A stretch of DNA of 64,000 nucleotides from Rhabditoides inermis (Eukaryota > Nematoda > Chromadorea > Rhabditida > Rhabditidae), in NCBI GenBank assembly GCA_963966185.1, contig CAWZYM010000384.1, positions 62,001 to 126,000 of the forward strand, given 5' to 3'. Of the stretch, positions 25,529 through 35,389 are shown piece by piece (position 1 is the stretch's first letter; each line of letters begins with the position of its first letter). The notes beneath the pieces are model-generated. The model had not been told where the DNA came from, ran no database searches, and saw only the letters and a program-made list of their open reading frames with translations. The position numbers and the translations under genes are program-made.

Positions 25529-27088
25529 ATGAAGACCTCCATCATTCTCTCTCTCGTCGCTCCCATGCTTGCCCACAACATGGGAGGAGCTGTAAGTTTT
25601 CATTATTCCTCTTTCTTTACTATTTTCATTCGGCGACTTTAGTACCCCACTGCCCCTTCCAACTACGTTGCGCCGGTGCAGTCTTTCGGTGGGGGAGGCG
25701 CAATTGCTGGAGGTATTGCCGGAGCCTACCCAACTGGTCCCATTGGAGGCGGTTTCTCCGCCTTAGCTCCGGTTGGATACGCCGGACCCGTCGGAGGCGC
25801 CGGGGGATACGCTCATGCTGGTCCCATGGGAGGAGGGGCCGGATACACCGGACTTGCTGCCGCTGGACCCGTTGGAGGCGCCGGTGGGTACGCTCGTGCT
25901 GGTCCCTTCGGAGGAGGTGCCGGATACACCGGACTTGCTGCCGCTGGACCCGTTGGAGGCGCCGGCGGGTACGCTCATGCTGGTCCCATCGGAGAAGGTG
26001 CCGGATACGCTGGACCCGCTGCCGCCGGACCCATTGGAGGCTCCGGTGGGTACGTTCGTGCTAGTCCTATCGGAGGAGGTGCCGGATACTCCGGACTCGT
26101 TGGAGGCGCCGGTGGGTACGCTTCTGCTGGTCCCTACGGAGGAGGTGCCGGATACACCGGACCCGCTGCCGCTGAACCCGTTGGAGGCGCCGGTGGGTAC
26201 GCTCATGCTGGTCCTTTCGGAGGAAGTGCCGGATACACCGGACTTGCTGCCGCTGGACCCGTTGGAGGCGCCGGCGGGTACGCTCGTGCTGGTCCCTTCG
26301 GAGGAGGTGCCGGATACGCCGGACCAGCTTTTGCCGTTGGAGGATTTGGTGGACCTTCCGCAGGAGGATACGCCCGCGCTCCTGCTCCCGTTGCCACCGG
26401 ACCTATCGGAGGTGGTTTCGTGGCTCCCGTTGGTCCCGCAGGATACACCCAGTCTGCGCCGGTTGGCCCTGTGGTTCCTGTTCAGCCGTACGTTGCTCCT
26501 GTGGCTCCTTCTGCTGCCATCATCACTCAATCAAATGTGCAGACCAACTCTGGTACTGAGTACGTAGAGGACTTTAACGACGACGGATATGGAGCTAACG
26601 GTGCCAAGAAAACTGCTGCTGCGCATATCACTACTGTTGCGAAGACCCTAGTCGCACCTGCTCCTGCTCCTGCTCCCACAGTGGCCGAGACTTTATCGGA
26701 GGCCGATCAGCAGACACCGTATGGAGACAGCTACACAAAACCCGCCGGAGAGGAGGAGTATTCGGAGGAGCAGGTGCATGAAGAGAAGCCTGCTCCTCAG
26801 AGGCAAACTGTGACCGTGGAGGAGACGACTGCTCCCGAACAGGAGTATGACGACGAGGAGGAAGTGGCTGAGGAACTCCCCGCTCCGGCTCCTGTCTCTG
26901 CTCCGTATGTGTCTCCTGCTCCTGCTCCAGCCACCACGACTGTTCCTACTTCTTACGAGGCACCGGCTGCTCCTGCTTCCTCGGATCACGAGGCCACCTA
27001 TCCCGGACCTGACAATGATGACGAGGCTGAGTACCGAAAGAAGAGGCGCTCCGCTGCCAAGAAGACTCGCGCTTCCAGGGTCTTCTGA
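25529..27088 (+). CDS. Secreted Gly/Ala/Tyr-rich repeat protein, copy B
   Basis: Model: join(25529..25591, 25643..27088), 502 aa. Same architecture as copy A at 3882-5516: signal-like MKTSIILSLVAPMLAHNMGG, a Gly/Tyr repeat array with units of about 27 residues, a Pro/Val linker (PVGPVVPVQPYVAPVAPSAA), an acidic segment and a basic C-terminus with RKKRR. The 51-bp intron differs from that of copy A at about two positions, and the 3' UTR up to just past the poly(A) signal is nearly the same. Homology stops close to the start codon on the 5' side. Probably an extracellular structural protein; the biochemical role is unknown. Confidence 0.8.
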
Positions 27089-27155
27089 GTAGCTACCATT
27101 GTCATTCACTGCTTGTTCATATCATGACATTGTGTTGTACATTTGGCAAGAATCC

Positions 27156-27161
27156 AATAAA
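27156..27161 (+). terminator. AATAAA poly(A) signal of Gly-rich gene B
   Basis: AATAAA about 68 bases after the stop codon, within the 3' UTR shared with copy A. Confidence 0.8.
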
Positions 27162-27541
27162 CGTTTTCGTGGTAGTATTGCTTCCATTCACTGCAATTGA
27201 GAACCACATGCGAAATCACTAACATACATACATCATTTCTTTACCTAACGGTGATCAAAACATAAAGCTCACGTGATTCAGCAACAACAATTGTTTGTGT
27301 GATAATGTTGGCATTATGTGTTGATGATTCTGGATCAATTACACCGTATGTGTCAGTGGGTGCGCGGAGCTCTGAAGCATTGTTGTTGTGATTGCGTCAC
27401 GCAATCGAGCCGGCTAATTGCGATAGGAAGGTTGAAAAGAACCGCGCATGTGCACAGTGTATCACTCCGACGCTCGCATCGTTTCACACCTTGTTACATG
27501 CATTGCATAGTTGTTGTTACTTCATGTACTGTTTATTTCAG
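27162..27541. other. Intergenic region and 5' flank of the DPTTVAT gene
   Basis: About 380 bases without a supported exon. It ends in TTTATTTCAG (27532-27541), a strong 3' splice site ten bases before the next start codon. That suggests either a 5' UTR intron or spliced-leader trans-splicing. Confidence 0.4.
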
Positions 27542-27550
27542 GTCTCAATC

Positions 27551-28753
27551 ATGAAGTTGGTCGTTGTATTTGTTGCCGCGTTAGCATATTCTGCATGTGG
27601 TGTCCCCACTGATCTCACGTCCATCGCTAATGACCATCCTACGACCGTCACTACGGACCCCACTACCTTCTCTACTGACTCTACCATCGTTTCTGCTGAC
27701 CCCACGACAGTTGATACAGACCCTACGACCGTCGCTACTGACTCTACGACCGTCGCTACTGACCCCACGACCGTCGCTACTGACCCTACGACTGTCGCTT
27801 CTGACCCTACGACCGTCGCTACTGACCCTACGACTGTCGCTACAGACCCCACGACCGTCTCTACTGACCCCATGAACGTCGCTACTGACTCTACCACCGT
27901 TTCTGCTGACCCCACGACAGTTGATACAGACCCTACGACCGTCGCTACTGACCCTACGACCGTCGCTACTGACCCTACGAATGTCGCTACTGACCCCACG
28001 ACCGTCGCTACTGACCCTACGACTGTCGCTTCTGACCCTACGACCGTCGCTACTGACCCTACGACTGTCGCTACTGACCCTACGACCGTCGCTACTGACC
28101 CTACGACCGTCGCTACTGACCCTACGACTGTTGCTACTGACCCTACGACCGTCGCTACTGACCCTACGACTGTCGCTACTGACCCTACGACCGTCGCTAC
28201 TGACCCTACGACTGTCGCTACTGACCCTACGACCGTCGCTACTGACCCTACGACCGTCGCTACTGACGCTACAACCGTCTCTACTGACCCCACGACCGTC
28301 GCTACTGACGCTACAACCGTCTCTACTGACCCCACGACCATCGCTACTGACCCTACGACCGTCGCTACTGACGCTACATCCGTCTTTACAGACCCCACGA
28401 CCGTTTCTACTGACCCCACGAACGTCGCTACTGTTCCTACGACCGTCACTACTGACTCAACCACATTCTCTACTGACTCTACCGCCGTTTCTGCTGACCC
28501 TATGACCGTTGCTAGTGACCCCATCAAGTTCGTTAATGACCCTAGGACCGTTGCTACTGATGTTGTCTCTACCACGACTGTCTCTACTGACCCTTCGACT
28601 GTCGCTACTGGCCCCACCGCCGCAGCCGCTGGAACCACTGTCGCAGAAATCACAACAGTCTTCTCTGTGGATGCAAACGTTCCTCAAGACCGCACATCTA
28701 CCGGTTCTCTCATATCACTCTCGGCCGTCGCACTTGCACTCATCATGTTCTAA
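27551..28753 (+). CDS. Thr-rich (DPTTVAT)n repeat protein with signal peptide and GPI-like tail
   Basis: A 400-aa single-exon reading frame. The start was chosen at 27551 because MKLVVVFVAALAYSACGVPT is a classic signal peptide and a TTTCAG acceptor lies just upstream; the frame is open further 5' only by chance. The core is about 40 tandem copies of DPTTVAT (21 bp) with variants such as DSTTVSA. Thr/Ser density suggests heavy O-glycosylation (mucin-like). The C-terminus (GSLISLSAVALALIMF) is a short hydrophobic tail with nothing after it, typical of GPI-anchor signals. Probably a cell-surface or secreted coat protein; no family recognised. It is the first of four repeat-core genes in a row on the plus strand. 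Confidence 0.8.
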   Translation: MKLVVVFVAALAYSACGVPTDLTSIANDHPTTVTTDPTTFSTDSTIVSADPTTVDTDPTTVATDSTTVATDPTTVATDPTTVASDPTTVATDPTTVATDPTTVSTDPMNVATDSTTVSADPTTVDTDPTTVATDPTTVATDPTNVATDPTTVATDPTTVASDPTTVATDPTTVATDPTTVATDPTTVATDPTTVATDPTTVATDPTTVATDPTTVATDPTTVATDPTTVATDPTTVATDATTVSTDPTTVATDATTVSTDPTTIATDPTTVATDATSVFTDPTTVSTDPTNVATVPTTVTTDSTTFSTDSTAVSADPMTVASDPIKFVNDPRTVATDVVSTTTVSTDPSTVATGPTAAAAGTTVAEITTVFSVDANVPQDRTSTGSLISLSAVALALIMF

Positions 28754-28787
28754 ATGCTCAAATTAAAAGACTCTGTGTTGTTCATTC

Positions 28788-28793
28788 AATAAA
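28788..28793 (+). terminator. AATAAA poly(A) signal
   Basis: AATAAA 35 bases after the stop of the DPTTVAT gene. Confidence 0.75.
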
Positions 28794-28870
28794 TTTTTTC
28801 GATGTTTCGACGTTTATTTTATATTGCGAAATCTTCATTTTGCGTTATCGATATGATATACATATTTTCG

Positions 28871-29010
28871 GAATATTTCATGGAGGACGAGACAATACAA
28901 ATGCTTTGTGTGGGTGCGGCCGTGTCATCCGAATGAGTAACGTCACCTCTTGTTGGAATGCAGAACGGGTATATTTAAAGGGAGACAGCGGGCACATGAT
29001 ATGATTCAAA
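28871..29010 (+). promoter_or_regulatory. Promoter block shared by the Glu/Lys and ENPAKS genes (copy 1)
   Basis: About 140 bases, nearly identical to 32359-32498. It contains GAGTAACGTCACC (a CRE-like TAACGTCA core), a TATA-like TATATTTAAAG at 28970-28980 and GATATGAT just before the start codon. Conservation over the whole block in front of two genes with different cores points to co-regulation and duplication. Confidence 0.6.
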
Positions 29011-30135
29011 ATGCGCTTCTTCATTATTCTCGCGTTCTTCGCAGCTGTCGTGCTTGCAACGGAAGATGGTTCGAGTGAGTCCAACAAGGATCTAGGGAAG
29101 AAGGTAGGAGAACCTTCTCCCACGCGTGATGAGACGGTGGACGAGGAGCAGAGGGAGGAGGAGAAGGAGGACGAAGAGCAGAGGAAGAAGAATGCGGAGG
29201 CGGAGAAGAAGAAGAAGAAGGAGGAGGAGGAAGAGGAGAAGAAGAAAAGGGAGGAGGAGGAGAAGAAAACGAAGGAGGAGGAAGAGAAGAAGAAGAAGAA
29301 GGCGGAGAAAGAGAAAGAGAAGAGGAAGAAGGCGGAGGAGGAGGAAGAGAAGAGGAAGAAGGCGGAGGAGGAGGAAGAGAAGAGGACGAAGGCGGAGGAG
29401 GAGGAAGAGAAGAGGAAGAAGGCGGAGGAGGAGGAAGAGAAGAGGAAGAAGGCGGAGAAAGAGAAAGAGAAGAGGAAGAAGGCGGAGGAAGAGGAAGAGA
29501 AGAGGAAGAAGGCGAAGGAGGAGGAAGAGAAGAGGACGAAGGCGGAGGAGGAGGAAGAGAAGAGTAAGAAAGCGGAGAAAGAAAAAGAGAAGAGGAAGAA
29601 GGCGGAGGAGGAGGAAGAGAAGAGGACGAAGGCGGAGGAGGAGGAAGAGAAGAGGAAGAAGGCGGAGGAGGAGGAAGAGAAGAGGAAGAAGGCGGAGGAG
29701 GAGGAAGAGAAGAGGACGAAGGCGGAGGAGGAGGAAGAGAAGAGGAAGAAGGCGGAGAAAGAGAAAGAGAAGAGGAAGAAGGCGGAGGAGGAGGAAGAGA
29801 AGAGGAAGAAGGCGGAAGAGGAGGAAAAGAGAAGGACGAAGGCGGAGGAGGAGGAAGAGAAGAGGACGAAAGCGGAGGAGGAGGAAAAGAAGAGGACGAA
29901 GGCGGAGGAGGAGAAGAGGAAGAAGCAAGAGCAGGAGGAGAAAGAGAAGAAGAAAAAAGCGGAGAAGGAGAAGAAGAAAAAGCACGCGGACGAGGACGAG
30001 CAGAAAGATTTGAAGAAGAAGGAGATGGAATTGAGGACGGAGGATGAGACGAAGGAGGAGGAGAAGCCGGCCGCTTCCGCCGCCGCCGCCGCCGCCACTA
30101 TCGCAGCTTTTGCTATCACTGCTATCTTTGTGTAA
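29011..30135 (+). CDS. Glu/Lys-rich helical repeat protein with signal peptide and hydrophobic tail
   Basis: 374 aa, one exon. Residues 1-17 (MRFFIILAFFAAVVLAT) form a signal peptide. From about residue 45 to 345 the protein is nearly pure Glu, Lys, Arg and Ala, built on a 10-residue unit (KAEEEEEKRK, 30 bp) repeated about 20 times. The alternating E4/K4 pattern predicts a single alpha-helix or coiled coil. The C-terminus is Ala-rich and hydrophobic (AAASAAAAAATIAAFAITAI) and ends the protein, as in a GPI signal. Promoter, signal peptide and tail match the ENPAKS gene at 32499, whose core is unrelated. Function unknown; probably extracellular or membrane-tethered. Confidence 0.75.
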   Translation: MRFFIILAFFAAVVLATEDGSSESNKDLGKKVGEPSPTRDETVDEEQREEEKEDEEQRKKNAEAEKKKKKEEEEEEKKKREEEEKKTKEEEEKKKKKAEKEKEKRKKAEEEEEKRKKAEEEEEKRTKAEEEEEKRKKAEEEEEKRKKAEKEKEKRKKAEEEEEKRKKAKEEEEKRTKAEEEEEKSKKAEKEKEKRKKAEEEEEKRTKAEEEEEKRKKAEEEEEKRKKAEEEEEKRTKAEEEEEKRKKAEKEKEKRKKAEEEEEKRKKAEEEEKRRTKAEEEEEKRTKAEEEEKKRTKAEEEKRKKQEQEEKEKKKKAEKEKKKKHADEDEQKDLKKKEMELRTEDETKEEEKPAASAAAAAATIAAFAITAIFV

Positions 30136-31521
30136 TGAATATGCATATTACGATAAATACTTTTATGTGATTTTTTAGCTACACTTTTTCAAGCATACAG
30201 ATGAGATGCGATTGGAATCTTATCTGCTTTTGAGGTGATTACAAGTGACCCTCATAAGCATAAATGTAAACAGAATACAGAGAACCACTGATAAGAATTT
30301 TTTCTCATGGAAACGCCCTTTGAGATCCATGATTATCAATGAGATGTGGTACCAACTGAAAAACGGACCATCCTCGGGAGCGGTTCAGTGAGTGACTGCG
30401 CGTTTGCACGCATCACGACAAATTCTGAATGTCACCGCCGCCATTGCATGTAGATGAGGTTTCGTGGAAATTTCGAGTCACAGCCGTTCACTGCAAACAA
30501 CACTCATGAAATAGAGGTCAATTTTGGTTCGTGGCAGTTTCAATCATATATCTCCATTGTCATTGTTCTCCTCCATTGTCGTTGTTCACAGGCATTTTCA
30601 TGTGTGACGCATTCTTGTGGTGTGTTAAAAAAAATTATACTTACATACATATAGTATAGACGACAGATAGACGACAGAGACGAAACTATACTTACATATA
30701 GACGACAAGGCAATACCAAGAAAAACATAACAAACAGATGCTTTGCGACGACGACTTGACAGCGGGTCCCGCGTCAACTGCTGATATCGTGTTTTTGAAT
30801 TTCTTTCAGTATCCATACCACTCGGCTAGCAATCATATTTGACCTCACGAAAACATAATGAATGAATTTATTACAGAAAAACAGCGTCATACAATCGAAA
30901 TCACCGATAAAAACTGATCAATTTAGAAGAGAATAGATAGAGAGAGGAAGTGATCTGGTACGTTTGTTACTCCCAGTCTTGGTGAAGGATGAGAAGGGGC
31001 AGAGGGAACCGCTTGCACGACCGCGAGGTGTGCACAAGAAAATGAGAGCGCATTCGGCAACCATTAGTCAGTTAGTCAACCAACCAACTACCTTGTCTCA
31101 CTGCATCAATAACTGTGCGGATGAATTGTCGTTATATGACATGGGTTGAAATTATGTATACGCATGTGTGATGGACGTGGGTGTGTAATTATTAGATAGA
31201 CTAGTTTTCTGGTGGCCAAAGGACGACGGTGGGGGATCTAGTTGGACTTCCACCAGAGAGCAGCTGAAGTGGAGTTCAGCGACACGCCAAGACAGTGCGG
31301 GAGTAACTCTCGTCAGAACAAACGACACAAACAAGACAGCACAACAAAAATACAAGAGACATACATACATACATACATACATACATTCTCTTTCGAAAAA
31401 AACCCTGAATATAGAGAAGTGGTTTGTTTTGATCTGATTCAACAAAAGCACATGCATAAAATCTCTTCGCAGCTGATTAAAATTTCAAAACTAGAGAGAG
31501 AGAGAGAAAGAGAGAAATAGA
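30136..31521. other. Intergenic region with minor repeats
   Basis: No exon supported. Noted: TAGACGACAGA-type direct repeats near 30655-30710, a CATA tetranucleotide run at about 31360-31384, and a fragment of the AGTACTT hairpin MITE family (TTGATCTGATTCAACAAAAG) near 31428-31462. Confidence 0.4.
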
Positions 31522-31806
31522 GAGATCATCGATAATTGATAAATGTTAACCACCCTCTGACAGGCTTTAGCCGCGGAGGCGCGCGGAGCGTGCCAGAGCG
31601 CCCTTCTTTGAGCATAGGAGAGAGTAGAGAATAGATCAGCGATAATTAATAAATGTCAACGAGCTACTGATATGCTTTAGCCGCGGAGGCGCGCTTCTTT
31701 GAGCAGATGAGAGAGTAGATAGTAGATCAGTGATACCTATTAATTGTCAACCAGCTAACTAGTAGGCTTTATCCGCGGAGGCGCGCCCTTCTTTGAGCAT
31801 AGAAGA
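31522..31806. repeat. Three tandem copies of a unit of about 85-110 bp
   Basis: Units start at about 31522, 31633 and 31724. Each begins near AGATCA, passes through TTTAGCCGCGGAGGCGCG (third copy TTTATCCGCGGAGGCGCG) and ends in CTTCTTTGAGCA. Divergence between copies suggests an old triplication. The last copy abuts a GA tract and the VEQ relic. Confidence 0.7.
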
Positions 31807-31840
31807 AAGAGCGAGAGAGGAAGAGGAAGAGAGAGGAAGA

Positions 31841-31842
<2 letters not shown>

Positions 31843-31885
<43 letters not shown>
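31843..31885. repeat. (GA)n microsatellite
   Basis: GA tract of about 40 bases followed directly by CTCTCTCT, forming a potential hairpin. Confidence 0.9.
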
Positions 31886-31886
<1 letters not shown>

Positions 31887-31920
31887 CTCTCTCTCTCTTT
31901 CCTTTTCTCTTTCTCTCTCT

Positions 31921-32424
31921 ATGCTTAAATTGTTTTCTCTTTTCTTTCTTCCCATTTTTGTGTCTCTCATATATGTAACCACGAATATTAGTGTGGTCGT
32001 ACCTATTATAAATTCCAGGATCAGATGGATGCATTGGTTGCACAATGAAGAGCTTACCCGGCTGAGAATGATAGAGCAAATCAAGTTGACATCTAGAAAA
32101 ACAGACCTGGAACGCATCACAAGGAGCAGGAGAAGAAGAAGCTTGATGCGAGAGGAAAGACATGAAACTCTTAGGAACAGGAGGAAAAAAAGTTTGCTGT
32201 TGAGCAGAGATACGTTTTCTTTAACTTTCTTTCCCCTGCCTGTGGAGCAGAAGAAATACAAGTTTGATGTGGAGCAGATAAGTGATTTGCCTGTGGAGCA
32301 GTTGAAGGTGAAGTCCGCCGCGGAGCAGAGAAACGATCTGTCTGTGGAGCAGGAGACGGAATATTTCATGGAAGACGAGACAATACAATTTCAATGTGTG
32401 GGGGCGGCCGTGTCATCCGATTGA
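31921..32424 (+). pseudogene. Relic of the VEQ-repeat gene
   Basis: The reading frame contains RWMHWLHNEELTRLRM, matching WRHWLHNKERIRLGMK at the start of exon 3 of the VEQ gene (38245 on). It then runs through basic sequence to a few degenerate VEQ units (LPVEQKKYKFDVEQ, LSVEQETEYF). No signal-peptide exon was found upstream. Its 3' end runs into the promoter block of the ENPAKS gene (32359 on). Most likely a truncated copy with a collapsed repeat. Confidence 0.55.
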
Positions 32425-32498
32425 GTAACGTCACCTCTTGTTGGAATGCAGAGCGGGTATATTTAAAGGGAGACAGCGGGCACATGATATGATTCAAA
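32359..32498 (+). promoter_or_regulatory. Promoter block shared by the Glu/Lys and ENPAKS genes (copy 2)
   Basis: Nearly identical to 28871-29010, including the TAACGTCA core, TATATTTAAAG at 32458-32468 and GATATGAT before the start codon. It overlaps the 3' end of the VEQ relic. Confidence 0.6.
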
Positions 32499-35006
32499 AT
32501 GCGCTTCTTCATCATTCTCGCGTTATTCGCAGCTGTTGGGCTTGCACGAGAAGATGGTTCGAGCGCGTCCAATGAGGCGTCAGTGGAAAACATAGACACA
32601 CCTTCTCACACGCGTGCTGAGAACCCCGCCAAGAGCTCTGCTGTGGACAATGCAGAGCAGCCTTTTCATCAACTTGCTGAGAACCCCGCCAAGAGCCTTG
32701 CTGTGGACAATGCAGAGCAGCCTTCTCATCAACTTGCTGAGAACCCCGCCAAAAGCCTTGCTGTGGACAATGCAGAGCAGCCTTCTCATCAACTTGCTGA
32801 GAACCCCGCCAAGAGCCTTGCTGTGGACAATGCAGAGCAGCCTTCTCATCAACTTGCTGAGAACCCCGCCAAGAGCCTTGCTGTGGACAATGCAGAGCAG
32901 CCTTCTCATCAACTTGCTGAGAACCCCGCCAAGAGCCTTGCTGTGGACAATGCAGAGCAGCCTTCTCATCAACTTGCTGAGAACCCCGCCAAAAGCCTTG
33001 CTGTGGACAATGCAGAGCAGCCTTCTCATCAACTTGCTGAGAACCCCGCCAAGAGCCTTGCTGTGGACAATGCAGAGCAGCCTTCTCATCAACTTGCTGA
33101 GAACCCCGCCAAGAGCCTTGCTGTGGACAATGCAGAGCAGCCTTCTCATCAACTTGCTGAGAACCCCGCCAAGAGCCTTGCTGTGGACAATGCAGAGCAG
33201 CCTTCTCATCAACTTGCTGAGAACCCCGCCAAAAGCCTTGCTGTGGACAATGCAGAGCAGCCTTCTCATCAACTTGCTGAGAACCCCGCCAAGAGCCTTG
33301 CTGTGGACAATGCAGAGCAGCCTTTTCATCAACTGGCTGAGAACCTCGCCAAGAACCTTGCTGCGGAAAACGGAATGCAGCCTTCTCATCAACTTGCTGA
33401 GAATCCCGGTAACCCCGCCAAGAGCCCTGCTGGCCCTGCTATGGACAATGCAAAACAGCTTTTTCATGAACTTGCTGAGAATCCCGCCAAGAGCCCTGCT
33501 GGCCCTGCTATGGACAATGCAGAACAGCTTTCTCATGAACTTGCTGAGAAATCCGCCAAGAGCCCTGCTGGCCCTGCTATGGACAATGCAGTACAGCTTT
33601 CTCATCAACTTGCTGAGAACCCCGCCAAGAGCCCTGCTGCGGAGAACGGAATGCAGCCTTCTCATCAACTTGCTGAGAATCCCGGGAACCCCGTCGAAAG
33701 CCCTGCTGGCCCTGTTATGGACAATGCAGAACAGCTTACTCATGAACTTGCTGAGAACCCCGCCAAGAGCCCTGCTGGCCCTGCTATGGACAATGCAGAA
33801 CAGCTTTCTCATCAACTTGCTGAGAACCCCGCCAAGAGCCCTGCTGTGGACAATGCAGAGCAGCCTTCTCATCAACTGGCTGAGAACCTCGCCAAGAACC
33901 TTGCTGCGGAAAACGGAATGCAGCCTTCTCATCAACTTGCTGAAAACCCCGCCGAAAGCCCTGCTGGCCCTGTTATGGACATTGCAGAACAGCTTACTCA
34001 TGAACTTGCTGATAACCCCGCCAAGAGCCCTGCTGCGGAGAACAGAATGCAGCCTTCTCATCAACTTGCTGAGAACCCCGCCAAGAGCCCTGCTGCGGAC
34101 AATGCAGAGCAGCCTTCTCATCAACTAGCTGAGAACCCCGCCAAGAGTCTTGCTGCGGAGAACGGAATGCAGCTTTCTCATCAACTTGCTGAGAACCCCG
34201 CCAAGAGCTCTGCTGTAAACAATGCAGAGCAGCCTTCTCATCAACTTGCTGAGAACCCCGCCAAGAGCCCTGCTGTGGAGAACAAAATGCAGCCTTCTCA
34301 TAAACTTGCTGAGAACCCTGCCAAGAGCCCTGATGTGGACAATGCAGAGCAGCCTTCTCATCAACTTGCTGAGAACCCAGCCAAGAGCCTTGCTGTGGAC
34401 AATGCAGAGAAGCCTTCTCATCAACTGGCTGAGAACCCCGCCAAGAGCCCTGCTACGGAGAACGGAATGCAGCCTTCTCATCAACTTGCTGAGAACCCAG
34501 CCAAGAGCCTTGCTGTGGACAATGCAGAGAAGCCTTCTCATCAACTGGCTGGAAACCTCGCCAAGAGCCCTGCTGCGGAGAACGGAATCCAGTCTTCTCA
34601 TAAACTTGCTGAGAACCCTGCCAAGAGCCTTGTTGTGGACAATGCAGAGCAACTTTCTCATCAACGTGCTGAGAACCCAGCTAAGAGCCCTGCTGTGGAC
34701 AATGCAGAGCAGCTTTCTCATCAACTTGCTGAGAACCCCGCCAAAAACCCTGCTGCGGAGAACGGAGTGCAGCCTTCGCTGTTGCTTGCTGATAACCGCC
34801 CCCAGAACCCTGTTGTGGACAATGTACAACCCGAGAAGCAACCCGAGGAGGAGTCTAAGGAAAATAAACCTGAAATGAAGACGGTAGTGCCAGCAGACCG
34901 CGCTGCCGCTAAGAAGGAAAAGAAGGAGGAGAAGCCGGCTGCTTCCGCTGCCGCCGCAACTATCGCAGCCGTTGCAATCATCTGTCTTTGTGTAATGAGT
35001 TTGTGA
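32499..35006 (+). CDS. ENPAKS 20-residue repeat protein with signal peptide and GPI-like tail
   Basis: 835 aa, one exon. It begins MRFFIILALFAAVGLAREDG, almost the same signal peptide as the Glu/Lys gene at 29011. The core is about 35 copies of a 20-residue unit (LAENPAKSLAVDNAEQPSHQ, 60 bp). The first dozen are nearly identical at DNA level; later units diverge and alternate with AAENGMQ and GPAMDNAEQ variants. Near the C-terminus KKEKKEEKPAASAAAATIAA leads into a hydrophobic end (VAIICLCVMSL), again matching the Glu/Lys gene. The core is hydrophilic, likely extended or disordered. No known family; the ends indicate secretion with GPI or membrane attachment. Confidence 0.8.
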   Translation: MRFFIILALFAAVGLAREDGSSASNEASVENIDTPSHTRAENPAKSSAVDNAEQPFHQLAENPAKSLAVDNAEQPSHQLAENPAKSLAVDNAEQPSHQLAENPAKSLAVDNAEQPSHQLAENPAKSLAVDNAEQPSHQLAENPAKSLAVDNAEQPSHQLAENPAKSLAVDNAEQPSHQLAENPAKSLAVDNAEQPSHQLAENPAKSLAVDNAEQPSHQLAENPAKSLAVDNAEQPSHQLAENPAKSLAVDNAEQPSHQLAENPAKSLAVDNAEQPFHQLAENLAKNLAAENGMQPSHQLAENPGNPAKSPAGPAMDNAKQLFHELAENPAKSPAGPAMDNAEQLSHELAEKSAKSPAGPAMDNAVQLSHQLAENPAKSPAAENGMQPSHQLAENPGNPVESPAGPVMDNAEQLTHELAENPAKSPAGPAMDNAEQLSHQLAENPAKSPAVDNAEQPSHQLAENLAKNLAAENGMQPSHQLAENPAESPAGPVMDIAEQLTHELADNPAKSPAAENRMQPSHQLAENPAKSPAADNAEQPSHQLAENPAKSLAAENGMQLSHQLAENPAKSSAVNNAEQPSHQLAENPAKSPAVENKMQPSHKLAENPAKSPDVDNAEQPSHQLAENPAKSLAVDNAEKPSHQLAENPAKSPATENGMQPSHQLAENPAKSLAVDNAEKPSHQLAGNLAKSPAAENGIQSSHKLAENPAKSLVVDNAEQLSHQRAENPAKSPAVDNAEQLSHQLAENPAKNPAAENGVQPSLLLADNRPQNPVVDNVQPEKQPEEESKENKPEMKTVVPADRAAAKKEKKEEKPAASAAAATIAAVAIICLCVMSL

Positions 35007-35389
35007 AGTCATACATAAAGAGAAAAACACTTGTGAAGTTCTGTGAAAAAACGTCTTGACAAATGACAAACGAACCGACCGTGGAAGCGATTCAGTGACA
35101 GAGTGAGTGTGTTTCCTCAAATGACGACCCAAAATATGCCATCGAATATACATGAAACCATAGTTGGCGGCAAAACGTGGAACCATAGTTGGAGTCCAGG
35201 GAAATTGAAGATACAGGGGCCGATGCGATTTCTCCTGCCCACTCATCGACCTTTTGCCGACGACACATACAAGATAATGATAATGCGAGAGAGCACGCAA
35301 AGAGAAAAAAGCGCAGAATGGCGGGAATTAGAAAATATGCGTTCAGAGCGGTCTGCTGATCGTTTCTGATCACCGCGCGCGACTAGTAA
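35007..35389. other. 3' flank of the ENPAKS gene
   Basis: No exon or poly(A) signal stands out; ACATAAAG near 35013 is the closest. A short ACCATAGTTGG direct repeat occurs around 35158 and 35192. Confidence 0.35.

Noticed and set aside
32614..34128. Leu/Arg-rich frames overlapping the ENPAKS gene on both strands
   Set aside because: Shadow frames of the 60-bp repeat. The frame at 32499 has the signal peptide, tail and promoter.
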